A DNA stretch of 64,000 nucleotides from Amoebophrya sp. A120 (taxonomy: Eukaryota; Sar; Dinophyceae; Syndiniales; Amoebophryaceae): positions 3,725,838 to 3,789,837 of the forward strand of contig CAJINV010000002.1 of the NCBI GenBank assembly GCA_905178155.1. The letters run 5' to 3'. The position numbers were made by a program, and so were the translations under genes. The notes below the pieces were generated by a model that worked only from the letters and a program-made list of their open reading frames with translations, was not told where the DNA came from and searched no databases. Positions 35,099 through 47,200 of this stretch are shown in pieces. Numbering within the stretch: the first letter of the stretch is position 1; the number at the start of each line of letters is the position of its first letter.

Positions 35099-38000
35099 TC
35101 ACGCTCCTTCCTCCCCCGCTCCCGCTCCCGCCGCAGCCGCCGCGGCGAGAAGTTCTTTTTGCTTTTTCATCGACCCCCTCAAGTTTCGTTTCTCGAACAC
35201 CACGACAGGGGCGGGGGCTTTTCCTTCTTCTTCCGCCGCTAGTAGTACCGCCGTCGTCTTCATCTCCGCAAACGACGGGCCGTGGAGGTTCTCCAAAAAC
35301 GAGGCAGCTGTCGATGGGGCCGTCGTGGCAGCCGGTGCTGGCTGCGCCACTGTCTGCGCTGGTTGCTGTTGTTCCGTAGGAGTGCTGGCGGTGACCGCAG
35401 CCTTGTCTACAACTTTTTCCTCTTCTTCTCCCCCGGCGCAGGCCGCGGCACAGTCCCCGCAACCACAGCTGGGCTTCTTCCGGCGTTTGAATCTTCCGTC
35501 GTCATAGTTCGGGTCGTTCGGATATCATTTGGAAAAACGTCCCCACCTCCCCAAAGCTGTAATGCAAATCTGCATGCTGAAAACTTTTCTCATGCGGAGT
35601 AGACCTCCCATGAGAAGCAGTTTCTATTCGGTGTTTTGAGATTTGTGATGCTTGAATCAGCATAGAAGTATGCTGGTGGATCTGTGATGCGGTTGCACCA
35701 GCTGAATACGATCAAACTCCTCGCCCAAATTTGTCCTCCGCAACAGCCGAAGCCTGGCGATTTGTATAGCAGATTTCCCATCTTGACTCTGGGGTGGGGA
35801 CGTTTTTGCTCACCATATCGGATCGTTCGTCACGGCAAATCCGCGTTCGTTCACGCTTATCAAATGCAAAAGTATCTGGGTCTGGAAGGTGGTAACTTGT
35901 GATGCTGTCTTTGGATTCCAAAAAAATCTGTATTGCATGACTAGCAAAAGGAGTCCATTTTGTGCTACACGGGGAGGGCATTTCTCATGCGGAATAAGCA
36001 TCAGGAAGCCTTCTAAAAATCTGGGGTGCTAGGGCATGCATTACAGGCGTCATTGGTCATGCAAAATATGCACGACAAACCTGGCAATCTTCCAGGAGAC
36101 CCAGACATTTTTACACTTGATAACGCTCGATGTCGTGTTTCCCTTTTTCTGTTCCTCCGCCGGTGCAGGTGACGCGGCGGGTGGCGCGTACGCCTCCACA
36201 ATCCCGCTGTTTTCCTTCGCGAGCTGCGCCTGGGAACTCGTGATGCATTGCAAATATGTCGTGTGGGTCCTGCTCTGGAAGATCTCTCATGCGAGATGAT
36301 TTGCAAGACATAACTACCAGATCTGAATCTGTAGTGCATGAAACGAAGTCGCGACCTCTTTTGTCATGCAGAACCAGACATATCTACATTCCATACTCGT
36401 CCCCAGCGGCACTTTCGTCTCGGCAATCACGTTCAGTTCCTCGTCGAGAGAAAGCATGGAGAGTATGCAATACAAATATTGTCCCGGCGTTTAGGTACAA
36501 ATTGCATCACAAGTTCAACTTCTGTTTCTGGCAAAAAGTTCTACTACCCAAAAAAAGCTGCTCCTATGCATCACTTTGTAATGCTGCGCAAGGCAGCAGG
36601 AACACAATGAAAGACGTTGTCATGCAAGATGTGCCCGTGTCTGGAAACAACAGATGTTCGCCGGCCTAGAGACAGAAGTCGTGCTACTCGGCAGTTCCTC
36701 CTGCGTGTGGTCGTCGCTGGGAGCGGTGATCATGGAATCCGCAGGACTTATTTCACTCGTCCTTCCCAAAGATGAGGTCTTCACACGTTTCGTTATCGTT
36801 TCCAGCACAGCGCTTCTCGCCACATCGGACAACGAAGATGGGGCAGTGAAAATTTTCGCAGACGGCGGTTCTTCACCCTCTAAAGCCGTCGCGGACAGGA
36901 ACGAAGAGGAGGCCGCCGCTGCCTCTTCGTCGTCATCTACTTCAGTGGCCGGCACGGCTTCTTCTTCTGTACTACTAGTACTCTTGTTTATTTTAGCGCT
37001 ACCGCCCTCCTCCGACATGTCCATGGGCCCAGACTTGGGATCGGAATCGCAGCAGCCACCCGTCGTGCTAGCACTGGTCGTACTACTACCCTCCTGCTTT
37101 TCTTCCTCCGCTGGTTGTTCTTCCTTCGGTGCCGTTTGTTCGGGGAGTCGTGGGGCAATCTCGGCTGCGTCGGGTTGTTCTGGTTCCGCGTGGCTGCGTT
37201 TCTTGCTTTGCATCTTCAACATCTTCTTCGCCTTCCACCTGGCAGTCGCAGTTTTTTTCCTTCCGGTCGTTGTGGCCAAAAAGCTGCTACTACTGGTCGA
37301 TGCTGCTGCGTCTTCCTCCTCTTCCTCGTCTTCTCCCTCCTCCTCTTCGTCGGACGGTGGCTGTTTCTTTTTTTTCGTTTTTGCAGACGACTTTGAGGGC
37401 CGCTTATCTACTTCCTCTTCATCGGACGGGGGCGGCTGCGTCACCGGTGTGTTGCCACCGCAACAGGAGTTCAGGCCCAAAAAATCGTCTGCGTACATAA
37501 CGTCGGGGTCTGAGTCTTCGCTTTCTTCTTGTTTATTGTTCCCGCCCTTTTTGCCGCCTTTGTTTGCTCCTTTTTTCGGAGGAGCGGCCTCATCTTCCTC
37601 CTCCTCACCACCACTGTATTCGTCGTTGCCACCATCATCACTTCCACCCTCATCCTCCTCCTCGTCGGACGCCTCCTGCTTTTTCTTCTTTGCCGGCTCT
37701 TGTTTCATCTTGTTTCTCCCCTCGGAGGTAGCTAAGAACGACGACGCGGCGGAGGGTGTTGTCGCACCAGCCGCAGAAGTTCTTGTCTTCGTATCTTCAC
37801 TCGCAGTCGCGTTTCTGTTTGCAGTGTCACTCGATGTCGCAGAGGACGCACCATCCTCTTGTTCTCGTCCCAATACCGTCTTGAAGATAGCGTTCCCTTC
37901 ACCACCACCTCCTTCCTTCCCCGGCTCCGGCACCTCGCCCGCAGCTCGTGGCTCCTATCGTAAGGAAACGTCCCCCCTCCCCATATCGAAAAGGCATGCC

Positions 38001-41000
38001 TATAGAGAATTTGCGATGCTGATTTGTGGCCACAAATCGCGTCTGTCTTGCAAGAAAGCAACGGCATAGGCTCCGCCCCATCATATGCAGGCGGTTTGTA
38101 ATGCTGTTCGGCCTACAGCATAGACGTTCCTCATGCTAAGAGCCTAGGCCAGAACCTCTCTCCATTGGCATGGTATGGGCCTGCAGTCCTCTACTGCAAG
38201 ACAGATCTGATTTGTGTACGCAAATCCAGCATCAGAGATTTCGTTTTGATGTGGGGAGGGGAGATTTTTCACTTTGATAATTCCTCCTGCTCTCCTTTAC
38301 CCCGTCCTTTATTCCCTTCACCTTCATCGGCCTCTCCGCCGCCGCAAGAGTTACCTCCTCCGCAAGATCTACTTCCTCTGCGGTGCTCCGGATCATTGGG
38401 GTTGCCGTGCCCGTTCTTCCCTTCCCCCCCGAGGTTATCCTCGTCGTTCTGCTCGACGGCTTGCTTCATGAATTCGTCCGCTTCGTCGGTGTATGAATTG
38501 CAGAAATGTCTGGAAGATTGGAACTTGTCATGCTAAAACCAAATCATGCAAAAATCTGTGTTGCATGACTGCCAAAAGCTGTCCTCTTTTGACCAAGCTG
38601 GGGGGGAGTTTCTCATGCAGGATAGGCATGACAGAGACGTCACAGACTCTGTCATGCTCGGCCCTGCATTCCGAAACTCATGGGGCATGGCAAATATGCA
38701 TGAGGAGTTTGCATTCTTTCAGACCCAGACATTTTTGCATTTGATACGGTGATCGCTTGGCGTGCAGTGTTGGTGGAGGTGGCGAGAAAAGACGACGAAG
38801 ACGGCGGTGTTGCGGTAATGATCGTCTGGGAATCTTGTTTTTCATCCAGATTTTTTACTCCTCCCGCAGACTTCATTTCCTTCGGACTCCCCTGAGTTGA
38901 CGTGTCTTCCTCCACCTCAGATTTATTTTCGTCCGGGTCCCCGCAGCATGAATCGAGGGATTTCGGATGCGGCCGAATGCGGTGGATGCGGCCGGCATCT
39001 CCAGCTTCGTTCGCCGCTTTATTCCCCCCGTCGCTGGCACCTGTCCCTTCGGCGGTCGCAGGCGGAGCAGCGGTGGACGGGGGCTGCGGCGGCCCAGAAG
39101 CAGTTTGTTGTAACGACGTTTGGCTGCTTTCCTGTTCTTGGCCTCTTTCTTGTAAAAACGACGAGGCGCCAGCAAGAACTCCTGTTTTCGTGTTTGCCAA
39201 CGAGCTCCCGCTAGTGCGAGAGGTGGGCGGCGTCGAGGCTGTAGTTGTACTACTCCGACTTCTACTGCTTCCAGGAGGTGTGTGCAGAGGAGCAGCTTGT
39301 TCCTGTAGTTCCTTACCGCCCACCTCCAGTTCTCCCTCCTGCAAGAAAGATGTGGTCGCGGCGGCTGCGGAAGATGAGGAACTACTGCTCAGCATCACAT
39401 GTTGGTATCCCGTCGCAGCTGGTGGACCAACTTGCAGGACGGCATTTGTTTTCGCCGGAGGCGGCCCACCCTCTTGGTCCACGATGAGAATCGGTTCGGC
39501 AGCAGGATGAAGCACCGGTGCGTTTCTTGCCGACCCAGCTGGAGGGGAGGACACTCCAGCTGCGCCGGCTCGTCCTGGTTGCGCCAGCGTTGCTTCTGGC
39601 ACCGCTGCTGCGGTCGTACCTGGCCCCGCTCCTCCTGCTGTGTTTGCAGCCGCACCAGCCACGGGCTTTTCCATCGGTGCGTCTAGTGGGAAGAAGCCGC
39701 CGCAAGACGTCTCTCCGTCTCCGCCACAGGGTGTTGAGGCGGGCTTCGGCGGCGTGGCCGTTCGTGTCTGCTGCTGGGCCACCGCAGCGGCTTGTTTTGC
39801 CCCGGCCCGCGGGTCCCCCACCAGCTGGAGCCCGCCCCCGTGTTGCGGGTTGTACAGCAGTGGACCACGTTCGGCTTGTAGCGCCGGCGCTGTTCTTGCC
39901 TCCCCGGAAAATAAACCGGATGGCATCTTCAACACGGGGTCGAGGAGCTGCAACGCTGGTCCACCACCTGTCGGCAACAGCGGGCTCATATGGGAGTGCC
40001 AGCATTGAAATCGTCAAGGTTGAAATTATAGCTTGCCATGCATAAACTGCAGCGCACAGAGTGCCTGTCTTGCAGAGTAGGTAAGTGAGGCAGATTGTAA
40101 GCCTGTTGAGGGCTAGAAGCTGAGCTGTAAAGTAGCATGACAAAAGGCGTCTCCCTTACCCAAACAGCATGAGGAGCTGCATTTTGGCTCTACCAAAATT
40201 TGCCATGCGCCACTTAGTATCTGGGTCACAACTTTCATCCATAACATGCATTACAAGTTATTCCAACTTTGTTGATTTCAATCCTGACACCCCCATAGCT
40301 CATCCCGGTTGAGTCTGACCCGCCGACCATGAAAACAGTGGTAGATTTCGAGTGTCCAATGACGTTATCAAAAAATGCAAAGAACATGTCTGGGTCCTCC
40401 TCTGGAAGAGTGCGGTAGATTGTCATGCACATTTTGCATGACCCATGATGTCCGTGATGCATGTCCTAGCATCTTCGCAGATTTATTTTTGAGGGCTTTT
40501 TGAAACTTACCTACCCCGTATGATGAGAAACAAAGGCCCTTGTTTCCGCGCAGGAAAAAGTAAAGTCTTGTTGTTGCTCATGCAATACAGGTTTTTTTCG
40601 AGTCCAGAGGTTGAAGCATGACAGGTTGCACACTTCCAGACAAGAACATCCAGGGATCAATATTTTTGCATTTCATACACATTGCCCTGTTCGTCCGTAA
40701 TAGGTGTGTAGGATTCTTCGATCACACCCTGCGCTTTCGGTTCCTCGTTCGCCAGTGTCTGCAACTCTTCCGCAGGCGTGGGTAGCGTGTCTGCGGGGAA
40801 GAAAGGAGCCGACGAGGCAGGGGTGGGGAAACTACTCGGTGAGGCAGAAACTACGGTCCTCGTGGGCTCCGTGTCATCCGCTCCCAGCGTTGTCGTGTGT
40901 GGTTGGGCACGAATAGGATCTCCTTCTTGCGATCCTTGCGCCGACTGGAGGGGGTCTTGAGGTTCTTTCACGTCATTCCCTCCGGCCTCGGTTTGTGGTG

Positions 41001-42852
41001 AAGCCCCAGGACCACCTGGTACTGGTTATCAAATGCAAATCTGTCTGGGTCTGGAAGGGTGCAGACATTTGTGATGCAGTTTTTGCCTAGCCCAGATCGT
41101 CTGGCATGCAGGGCCTAGCATCACAAATTCCGAGCCGGTATCCCAATGCCTAATCCGCATGACAAATGCCCCGTTTTTCTTTTGTAACAGAAAATGGGGC
41201 CTTTTGCTGACCATGCATGACAGATTTTGCCATGATGTAGAATTCGCATCACAAATTCGAATCCATCCAGACCCAGACATATTTGCAACGCATACTGGCA
41301 ACAGCGGTCCGATGAACGGCTTTCCGTTATCAAAAGGAAAAATCCCCCCTCCCCATATCAAAACGAAACTTCTGATGCTGGATTTGAGTACACGAATCAG
41401 CTTTGTATTGCAGGAAGGCATTGCGGTCAGATCCCCAAGCTAGGTAGGGGCGTATGCGTCTAGTTGCTCAGCATGGTAAGCGGCTCCCTTTTAGGTCCAA
41501 CAGCATGAGAAATCGCTTCCATAATGGGGCGGAAGCTTCTGCCCTTGTCTTCTTGCAAAACAAATCTGATTTGTGACCTCAAATCAGCAACACAAATTTT
41601 CGCAAACATGCCTTTTCAATATGGGGAGGGGGGATTTTTCCTCTTAATATCCGTCTACACCGACCGGGCTATGAGAGTGCACAACCCCCCCTCCCCCTCG
41701 TTTGTATAGCATGAGCGGCAGTACAAGCACCAGCAAGAGTGCCGCTTTTGCATGAAAAATTTGCGCTGGAGTGTAGTTCTATTTGGGCTACCAGAACTGG
41801 TCATGCAAACAATGCCACGAGGCAAAGGGTGGACTGGGTCTTCTGCATGACAAATGAGGGAGAGGGGGGTTGTGCACTGTCATACGGGCGCGAAGATGTG
41901 TTCCAATCCCTCGTGGATCCTTCCGTTGAAGGAGGTAACAGCGGCCCGATGATATGGCCCGCTCAGGTCGTGTTACAATCTCTACTGTTCCAATAGAGTC
42001 TGGATTTCGAGTTTGTCTTGCAGGATGTTGAGCATGACAGACTCGCAGAGCACATTTATTCCACTTTCTGCAGTACAAATTCCGCCAGAAGATTCTAGTG
42101 CCGCGGTTTGGGACTCCAGAACTTGCCATGCGTATTCCTGTGAGCAGAGTAAGCCAGGCCAGGGCGTGCACTTCTTGCATGACAAATCCCCGTTTCTACG
42201 GTAACCGCGTCTATGAGATTGTAACACCAGCGCGGGTCATAGATGAACGGTTTGCCGTCTTCGCCGAGCGGGCGGCTCTCGACGTCCGGTTGCAGAAGTT
42301 GCGAAGATATGAATTGCAATAGTATCACACTCGTAGAAATGCACTACAAATTTCCTCTGCATGGCGAGAAATGCAATTTGTAATGCGGATTTACCTTAAG
42401 AAAATGATTTGTATTGCATGACTGCAACTACTAAAAACGGGTACGATACTTTTGCAGTTCATACACGACCCGCGACCACCTGCCGCCCCGAATAGAAGTG
42501 ACGAATCACCTTCACCCGCTGAGATCGCGCCGTCTTCTTTCCGCAACTCGCTATCATCCAGCTGCGAGTTAGCGGATTTGTTCCTCTTTCCGCGTTGGTG
42601 CTTTTTCTTTTCGTGTCTCTGGTGTTGTTCTTCCCGCAACTTCCGCTGGCGCCTAGTGCGCTTTTTCTTCTCCTGCTTCTTTTCTTTCGCAAACCGGCGG
42701 GCTTCGGCGACGGCGCAGGGGTAGTTACTTGATGGAGTGAAGAGCTGCGAAATCGACAGACAGGTGAGCAGCAACGCTCCTGGCAACAGCACTCTACCTC
42801 CTGGCACCAGCTGCCGAAGGTAGGCGGCGGACGGGTTCAGGTCAGTGGGCAT
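35099..42852 (-). CDS. Gene 5: large acidic low-complexity protein with repeated SSFL motif
   Basis: About 1440 residues; ATG at 42850-42852 (MPTDLNPSAAYLRQLVPG), TGA at 35099-35101. The N-terminus has an uncharged core GALLLTCLSISQLF that may be a signal peptide or anchor, then a very basic part (KKQEKKKRTRRQRKLREE). The rest is disordered-looking: Pro/Thr/Ala-rich, Gly-rich (CGGGNSCGGG), and highly acidic runs with Lys blocks (SDEEEEGEDEEEEED). The motif (S/T/A)SFL plus A/Q/S/E occurs seven times, at about 35.30, 36.90, 37.28, 37.74, 38.78, 39.15 and 39.35 kb. DGKPFIGPLLP occurs twice (about 41.3 and 41.9-42.3 kb). Cysteines cluster near the C-terminus (SCGCGDCAAAC). Thirteen introners interrupt it and no GT-AG intron was needed. 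No family recognised. Confidence 0.8.
35523..35817. mobile_element. Introner 39, family B
   Basis: Starts TATCATTTGGAAAAACG, ends CGTTTTTGCTCACCATA; duplication TCGGA exact. Excision gives VTNDPNDPNYDD in gene 5. Confidence 0.93.
35858..36122. mobile_element. Introner 40, family A
   Basis: Starts TATCAAATGC, ends ACACTTGATA; duplication ACGCT exact. Excision gives NTTSSVNERGF. Confidence 0.92.
36242..36395. mobile_element. Introner 41, family A, internally deleted
   Basis: Starts GATGCATTGCAAATATG (first T worn to G), ends TACATTCCATA; duplication CTCGT exact. At 154 bp it is about 100 bp shorter than the family norm. Excision gives PLGTSSQAQL. Confidence 0.85.
36464..36668. mobile_element. 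Introner 42, decayed family A
   Basis: Left end TATGCAATACAAATATTG is clear. The right TIR is almost gone apart from GTGTCTGGAAAC, and the element ends GGCCTA. Duplication GAGAG/GAGAC. Excision gives TTSVSMLSLDEE. Confidence 0.7.
37956..38279. mobile_element. Introner 43, family C
   Basis: Starts TATCGTAAGGAAACGTCC, ends ATTTTTCACTTTGATA; flanks GCTCC/ATTCC. Excision gives EQEEPRAAGEV. Confidence 0.85.
38492..38746. mobile_element. Introner 44, family A
   Basis: Starts TATGAATTGC, ends GCATTTGATA; duplication CGGTG exact. Excision gives RQAITDEADEF. Confidence 0.92.
39989..40297. mobile_element. Introner 45, family G
   Basis: Starts TATGGGAGTGCCAGCATTG, ends CAATCCTGACACCCCCATA; duplication GCTCA exact. 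Excision gives STGMSPLLPTG. Confidence 0.92.
40366..40677. mobile_element. Introner 46, family A
   Basis: Starts TATCAAAAAATGC, ends GCATTTCATA; flanks GACGT/CACAT. Excision gives DEQGNVIGHSK. Confidence 0.85.
41027..41294. mobile_element. Introner 47, family A
   Basis: Starts TATCAAATGC, ends GCAACGCATA; duplication CTGGT/CTGGC. Excision gives GPLLPVPGGPG. Confidence 0.9.
41328..41649. mobile_element. Introner 48, family C
   Basis: Starts TATCAAAAGGAAAAATCC, ends GGATTTTTCCTCTTAATA; duplication TCCGT exact. Excision gives VGVDGKPFIG. Only 20 bases separate it from introner 49. Confidence 0.93.
41670..41884. mobile_element. Introner 49, family F
   Basis: Starts TATGAGAGTGCACAACC, ends GGTTGTGCACTGTCATA; duplication CGGGC exact. 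Excision gives NTSSRPVGVDG. Confidence 0.93.
41953..42241. mobile_element. Introner 50, family H
   Basis: Starts TATGGCCCGCTCAGG, ends CCAGCGCGGGTCATA; duplication GATGA exact. Inner arms GTTACAATCTC and GAGATTGTAAC pair. Excision gives DGKPFIGPLLPP. Confidence 0.9.
42308..42463. mobile_element. Introner 51, family D
   Basis: Starts TATGAATTGC, ends GCAGTTCATA; flanks GAAGA/CACGA. Excision gives GRGSSQLLQPD. Confidence 0.85.
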
Positions 42853-43891
42853 GTCAAAGTGTAAACTCTTTTGAAGTTGTTGCGCTTGCAATGGATCTTA
42901 CGAAGGACAGTAGTCCTCCTCGTCCTTTCGTTTCACTTGGAGGACCTCCGGCTCAACCTCTATTTAATGTTCCAGTGTGTGCAGCTCTTTGGAAAAAATC
43001 AGTGCGTTTCAGCTAGATGAAATGGAAAACGAAAACAGATATAATTGGGAAACGCAAACAAAACGTGACGATTCACGATGCGAACGAAAGCGTTTCCCTC
43101 ATCACTTTTCTCTCCTCGATAAACCGCGCCTGATTCAAGTGACTAAAACCATAATTCTCACTCGCCGCAGTCGAAACGGATCCGTCAAACATCAGACCAC
43201 TGCAGGCGCGCGCTTAGACGACACAAGTTCGGCTACAAGAATGCGAGGATAGACTACGACGCGACAGGGTATTAAGTGGGGCCCCCTAATGGGGAACCCT
43301 AAACCCTGAAACCTAAACCAAACCCGGGGAGATCCCGCCGCGACGGATGCCCATCTTGTCAAGTGCGACAGGGTATTAAGTAATTTAGCAGTGGTTCTTG
43401 AAATCAACACTTCAGCTTTACTTATACTTTCACGGCCTCTTTTTATCTCCGCCTTGATGGACGACCGTGGAGTTCCATTCGATCTGATACTGATTTATTC
43501 TCTCCTGCCATATACAGAAGTTTTTCTGTGTTAATACATAAAATCGAGTTGTACTTTTTGCAACATGAATTTTCATCCACAATGTTCGGCCCTGTTTGAC
43601 CGTCTGTTGGTCAAAATTCCGCTTCATAAAAATCCGATTTCTGTGTGGTTCTGAAAAGCCCCGGTTTACTACCTTGTCATACCAAAATACAATCAAACAC
43701 GCGAGGCTGCTCGAAGTTGTGGAGGGTAACATTAATAACAAGCGACTCTCATTAGAAGAAATTACACCGGCGCGCGAATTCACATTTTGCTTTTTTGACG
43801 ATATATTTTTTCTTTTTGTGTTGCTTAATAATGTAGTAGTATTTCCCTTAAGTGGTCGTCGTTGCTCGCCAAACAGGCTACGGACTACTTT
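42853..43891. other. Spacer between genes 5 and 6 with a telomere-like patch
   Basis: Contains a 17-base direct repeat GCGACAGGGTATTAAGT at 43261-43277 and 43365-43381. Between the copies, about 43293-43325, lies an imperfect telomere-like run built on CCCTAAA. A minus frame at 43430-43891 is open for about 150 codons but has no family features and follows a stop in gene 6, so I do not call it a gene. Confidence 0.55.
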
Positions 43892-44174
43892 TATCAGATG
43901 CAAATACGTCTGGGTCTGGGAGATTCCAACGAGATTTGTCATGCTAGTCTGGCATGATGTTCACTCTGAACTCTGTGCTGCGTCACCGCAAAGAGCTCCT
44001 CTTGGTCTTGCCTGTCATGCAAATAAAACGCAGTTTCTGTTTCTCATGCGGAGTACGCAACTCAAAACCACGAAAAAACTTGTCATGCTTGGCACTGGCA
44101 GTGCATTCGAGTGTGCGCACTATTTCCTTCCTTGTATCACAAGTTTCCAGACCCAGACATACTTGCAGCGCATA
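43892..44174. mobile_element. Introner 52, family A, downstream of gene 6
   Basis: Starts TATCAGATGC, ends GCAGCGCATA; duplication ACTTT/GCTTT. It lies about 60 bases beyond the stop codon of the iron transporter, so probably in its 3' untranslated region. Confidence 0.88.
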
Positions 44175-44230
44175 GCTTTGCTTTTGGTTTTGCCTCTACT
44201 ACTACTTCTCACCACAGCGATGATTTTGCC

Positions 44231-47200
44231 TCAGAGTCTGCTTATCAGCATCTGTTCAAACGCAATATAGAAGTGTCAGAATCGAAATTGACAAAGTCGA
44301 AAAATTTGTCATGCATAAAATGGATTCCAAATCGAACCCAGTTTCTAAGTGGCGCATGACAAATTCTGGTGGTGCCTAAATGCTGTTTAGGCAAAGAAGA
44401 CAGATACTCTCCTACTGCTTTAGCAGCTCGAGCTGTAACCCCAAACGGGCTTACAATCGGCCTCACTTGCCTGCTCAGCAACGCACGTATTTCGCGTCAT
44501 GCATTTTATGCATCACAAATTTTTCGATTGTGTCAATTTCGATCCTGACGCCTCCATACGCAAAGCCGACAAAGTAACTCAGCGTCCCAGCCACTGCACC
44601 GTTCAACAGCGTGAAGAGCCCGTTTTGGCTATCCTGAGGAAAAAAAATCCCCCCACGTCCCCACATTCAACAGGAAAGAAATTTGCGACGCAGATAATTA
44701 TTTGTGGCCACAAATCACCTTTTTTCCTATGCAAGAAGGCGAGCGGAGAGGCTTGCTCTGCCCCATTTTTCTGGAAGCGATTTGTCATGCTGTTGGACCC
44801 GCAGGGTAAGTAGCCCTTACTGCAATACAGACTGTATTTGCGTAGAAGTACGGAAATCCAGCATCAGAAACTTCGTTTTGAGAAATATGGGGAGGGAGGT
44901 TCATTTTTCAACTGGATAATGGAGGATTTTGTCCCAACTCTGCTTGACCAAAAACGCCGAAATCGCCCCGACGCAGAATAAAGCGACGGCGGAAACCACA
45001 CACGCGACGATGTAAACGACATTGATATCCCGGTCCTCTTCTTCCCAAGCGAAGCCCAGCAGGTAGACGTACAGCGGCAGTGCGCCGAAGACCAGGAAGG
45101 ACCAGAAAGTTGCTATTGTGAGGAAAAATCCCCCCTCCCCATATCGAAAACGAGATTTGTGATGCTGGATTTGAGTACACTTGTATTGCTAGAAGGCCAA
45201 GAGACGCAGACGCGGCCTCGTTTGCAGGCAAATTGTCCTGCTGCTTCCCACTTCCAGTTGCTTCCTGTCATGCTGAAGACGCAAGGCAGTATCACAAATC
45301 ATGCTACACAAAAAATCTCCAGTTGAGTATGGGGAGGGGAGATTTATTTTCATTGTAATAGTTGCGACCCCGTTCTTGACCAGATCACACTCGGACTCGG
45401 TTTCGGCTTCTAAGTTCAGTTATCCTATGTAAAAACGTCCCCACCCCATAGTCAAGATGGGGAATCGGCTAGACAAGTCCACAAGTCTTGGCTATTTTGC
45501 ATGACAAACTTGAACTCGGAGTCCAGTGCTGTTTGAGGTAGTTCAGTAGCATCACAGATCTAGTACATCATGCTGATTGGCGCATTACAAAACACGGCCA
45601 GAGAATGCTTCTCATGGGGCTCCGCATGACAAACATTTTGAGCATGCAGATGTGCATGACAACTCTGGGATGGGACGTTTTTACACAGGATATCAGCTCG
45701 TACCGCATCATGTTGTCGATGAAAAGATGCTATTAACTGCAAATCTGTCTGGGTCTGGAATAAAGGTTGAACCTGTATTGCGTGTTTCGCATTTTTCCAA
45801 AAAAAACTGTATTGCATAGTCAGCAAATAATAAAGCGCCACACTTTCGTCATGCAAAAACGCAGTTTGTAATGCGTCCTGCGCATGACAGAGCGTTTGAA
45901 AAGTTTGTCATGTTGCGCCGCACTTAAATGCACAGTCAGCCATGACCATTCAGCATTACAAGTTTCCAGACATCCAGGGATATTTGCAATCCATAGATGC
46001 TCGTATTTCCCCATAATCGCGACCAGTTGCTTCGCGTCGTCTTCCTCCATTTGCTCCCTTTCCCGCAGCATCTCCACCATCTCGGCCTTCTCTATAACGC
46101 GCTCAGCTGTTACAACCTCAAACGTTACAATAGAATCTGGAAATCTGTGATGCAAGAGTGCATGATCTAGCCGATTCTCAGGGGATTTTGCATGACAAGT
46201 TCCAGAGCCCCAAACCCCACTACAATCTGGCGAAATTTGTATTGCAAAAAAGTGGAGCGCTCTGCGAGTCTGTCATGCTCATCATGCAAGACAAATCTCA
46301 GATTCTATTGTAACGTTTGAAATTGTAACACCTGAGCGGGTTATACTCTCGTGCTCGGGTTTTTTCCGGAACTCCGTCACTTCCTTCTGCTTTTCCCCCT
46401 CGACGAAAGATTTCTCCAACTTTCCAGAGATGAAATCGCCAAACCCCATGGAGAAGCCGTCCGCTTATCCATTGCAAATATCCCTGGAGGTGGTCTGGAA
46501 GGGTGGAACTTGTAATGCGTGCCTTGCATTCCTAGAAAATCAGTGTTGCATCAGCAGCAAATTATAAGCAGCTTGTTCCCTTGTTCTGCAAAAACGCAAT
46601 CTGCAATGCGCGTCAGGCAGCAGAAAGCGTTGTGGTTTCGAAAGTTTGTCATGCTTGGCTTCCATTGCACGCGTTGCAGTCATGCGCCATGCAGCATCAC
46701 AGGTTTCCCGACAACATCCAGGGTGGATAGTTGCAGTGCATACCGCTAGAACGTTCGCAATTCCGAGTGTGACCGTGACCCCGTAGGAAAGGTGCGCCCC
46801 GTATCACACAGAAAAGAGCAGGCAGGTCATTTGTAATGCAAAAATGAATAAACAAAAAGGATTTGGATTGCATATCCCCAACAGTATGCCATGGGGCCGC
46901 CGATGACAAGTTTTTCTGTGTATCTGTATTCGTTTTTGCATTACAAACATGCCCTGCCAGCTTTTTTCTCTCAGATACCCCGTGGGCCGAGGAAATGATG
47001 GAAAACGTTGTGATCACGCCGTCAATATGCATGGCAAATATCCCTGGATGTCTGGAAGGTTGCAACTTGTCATGCTCAATCTGCAACATACAAAAATCAC
47101 TGTTGCGCGAGTACCAATAAAAGCTGTCCACTTGTGACCAACTGCTCGACGAGAGGGAGTTTCTCATGCAGGATAGGCATGAGACATAGACCTTGCAAAA

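Noticed and set aside
36654-38069. Plus-strand open frame of 471 codons
   Set aside because: It is the antisense of the Ser/Glu-rich exon of gene 5; the minus frame joins neighbouring exons across introners and this one does not.
43430-43891. Minus-strand frame of about 150 codons beside introner 52
   Set aside because: It would follow gene 6 only past a stop codon; no motif and AT-rich composition. Kept as spacer.
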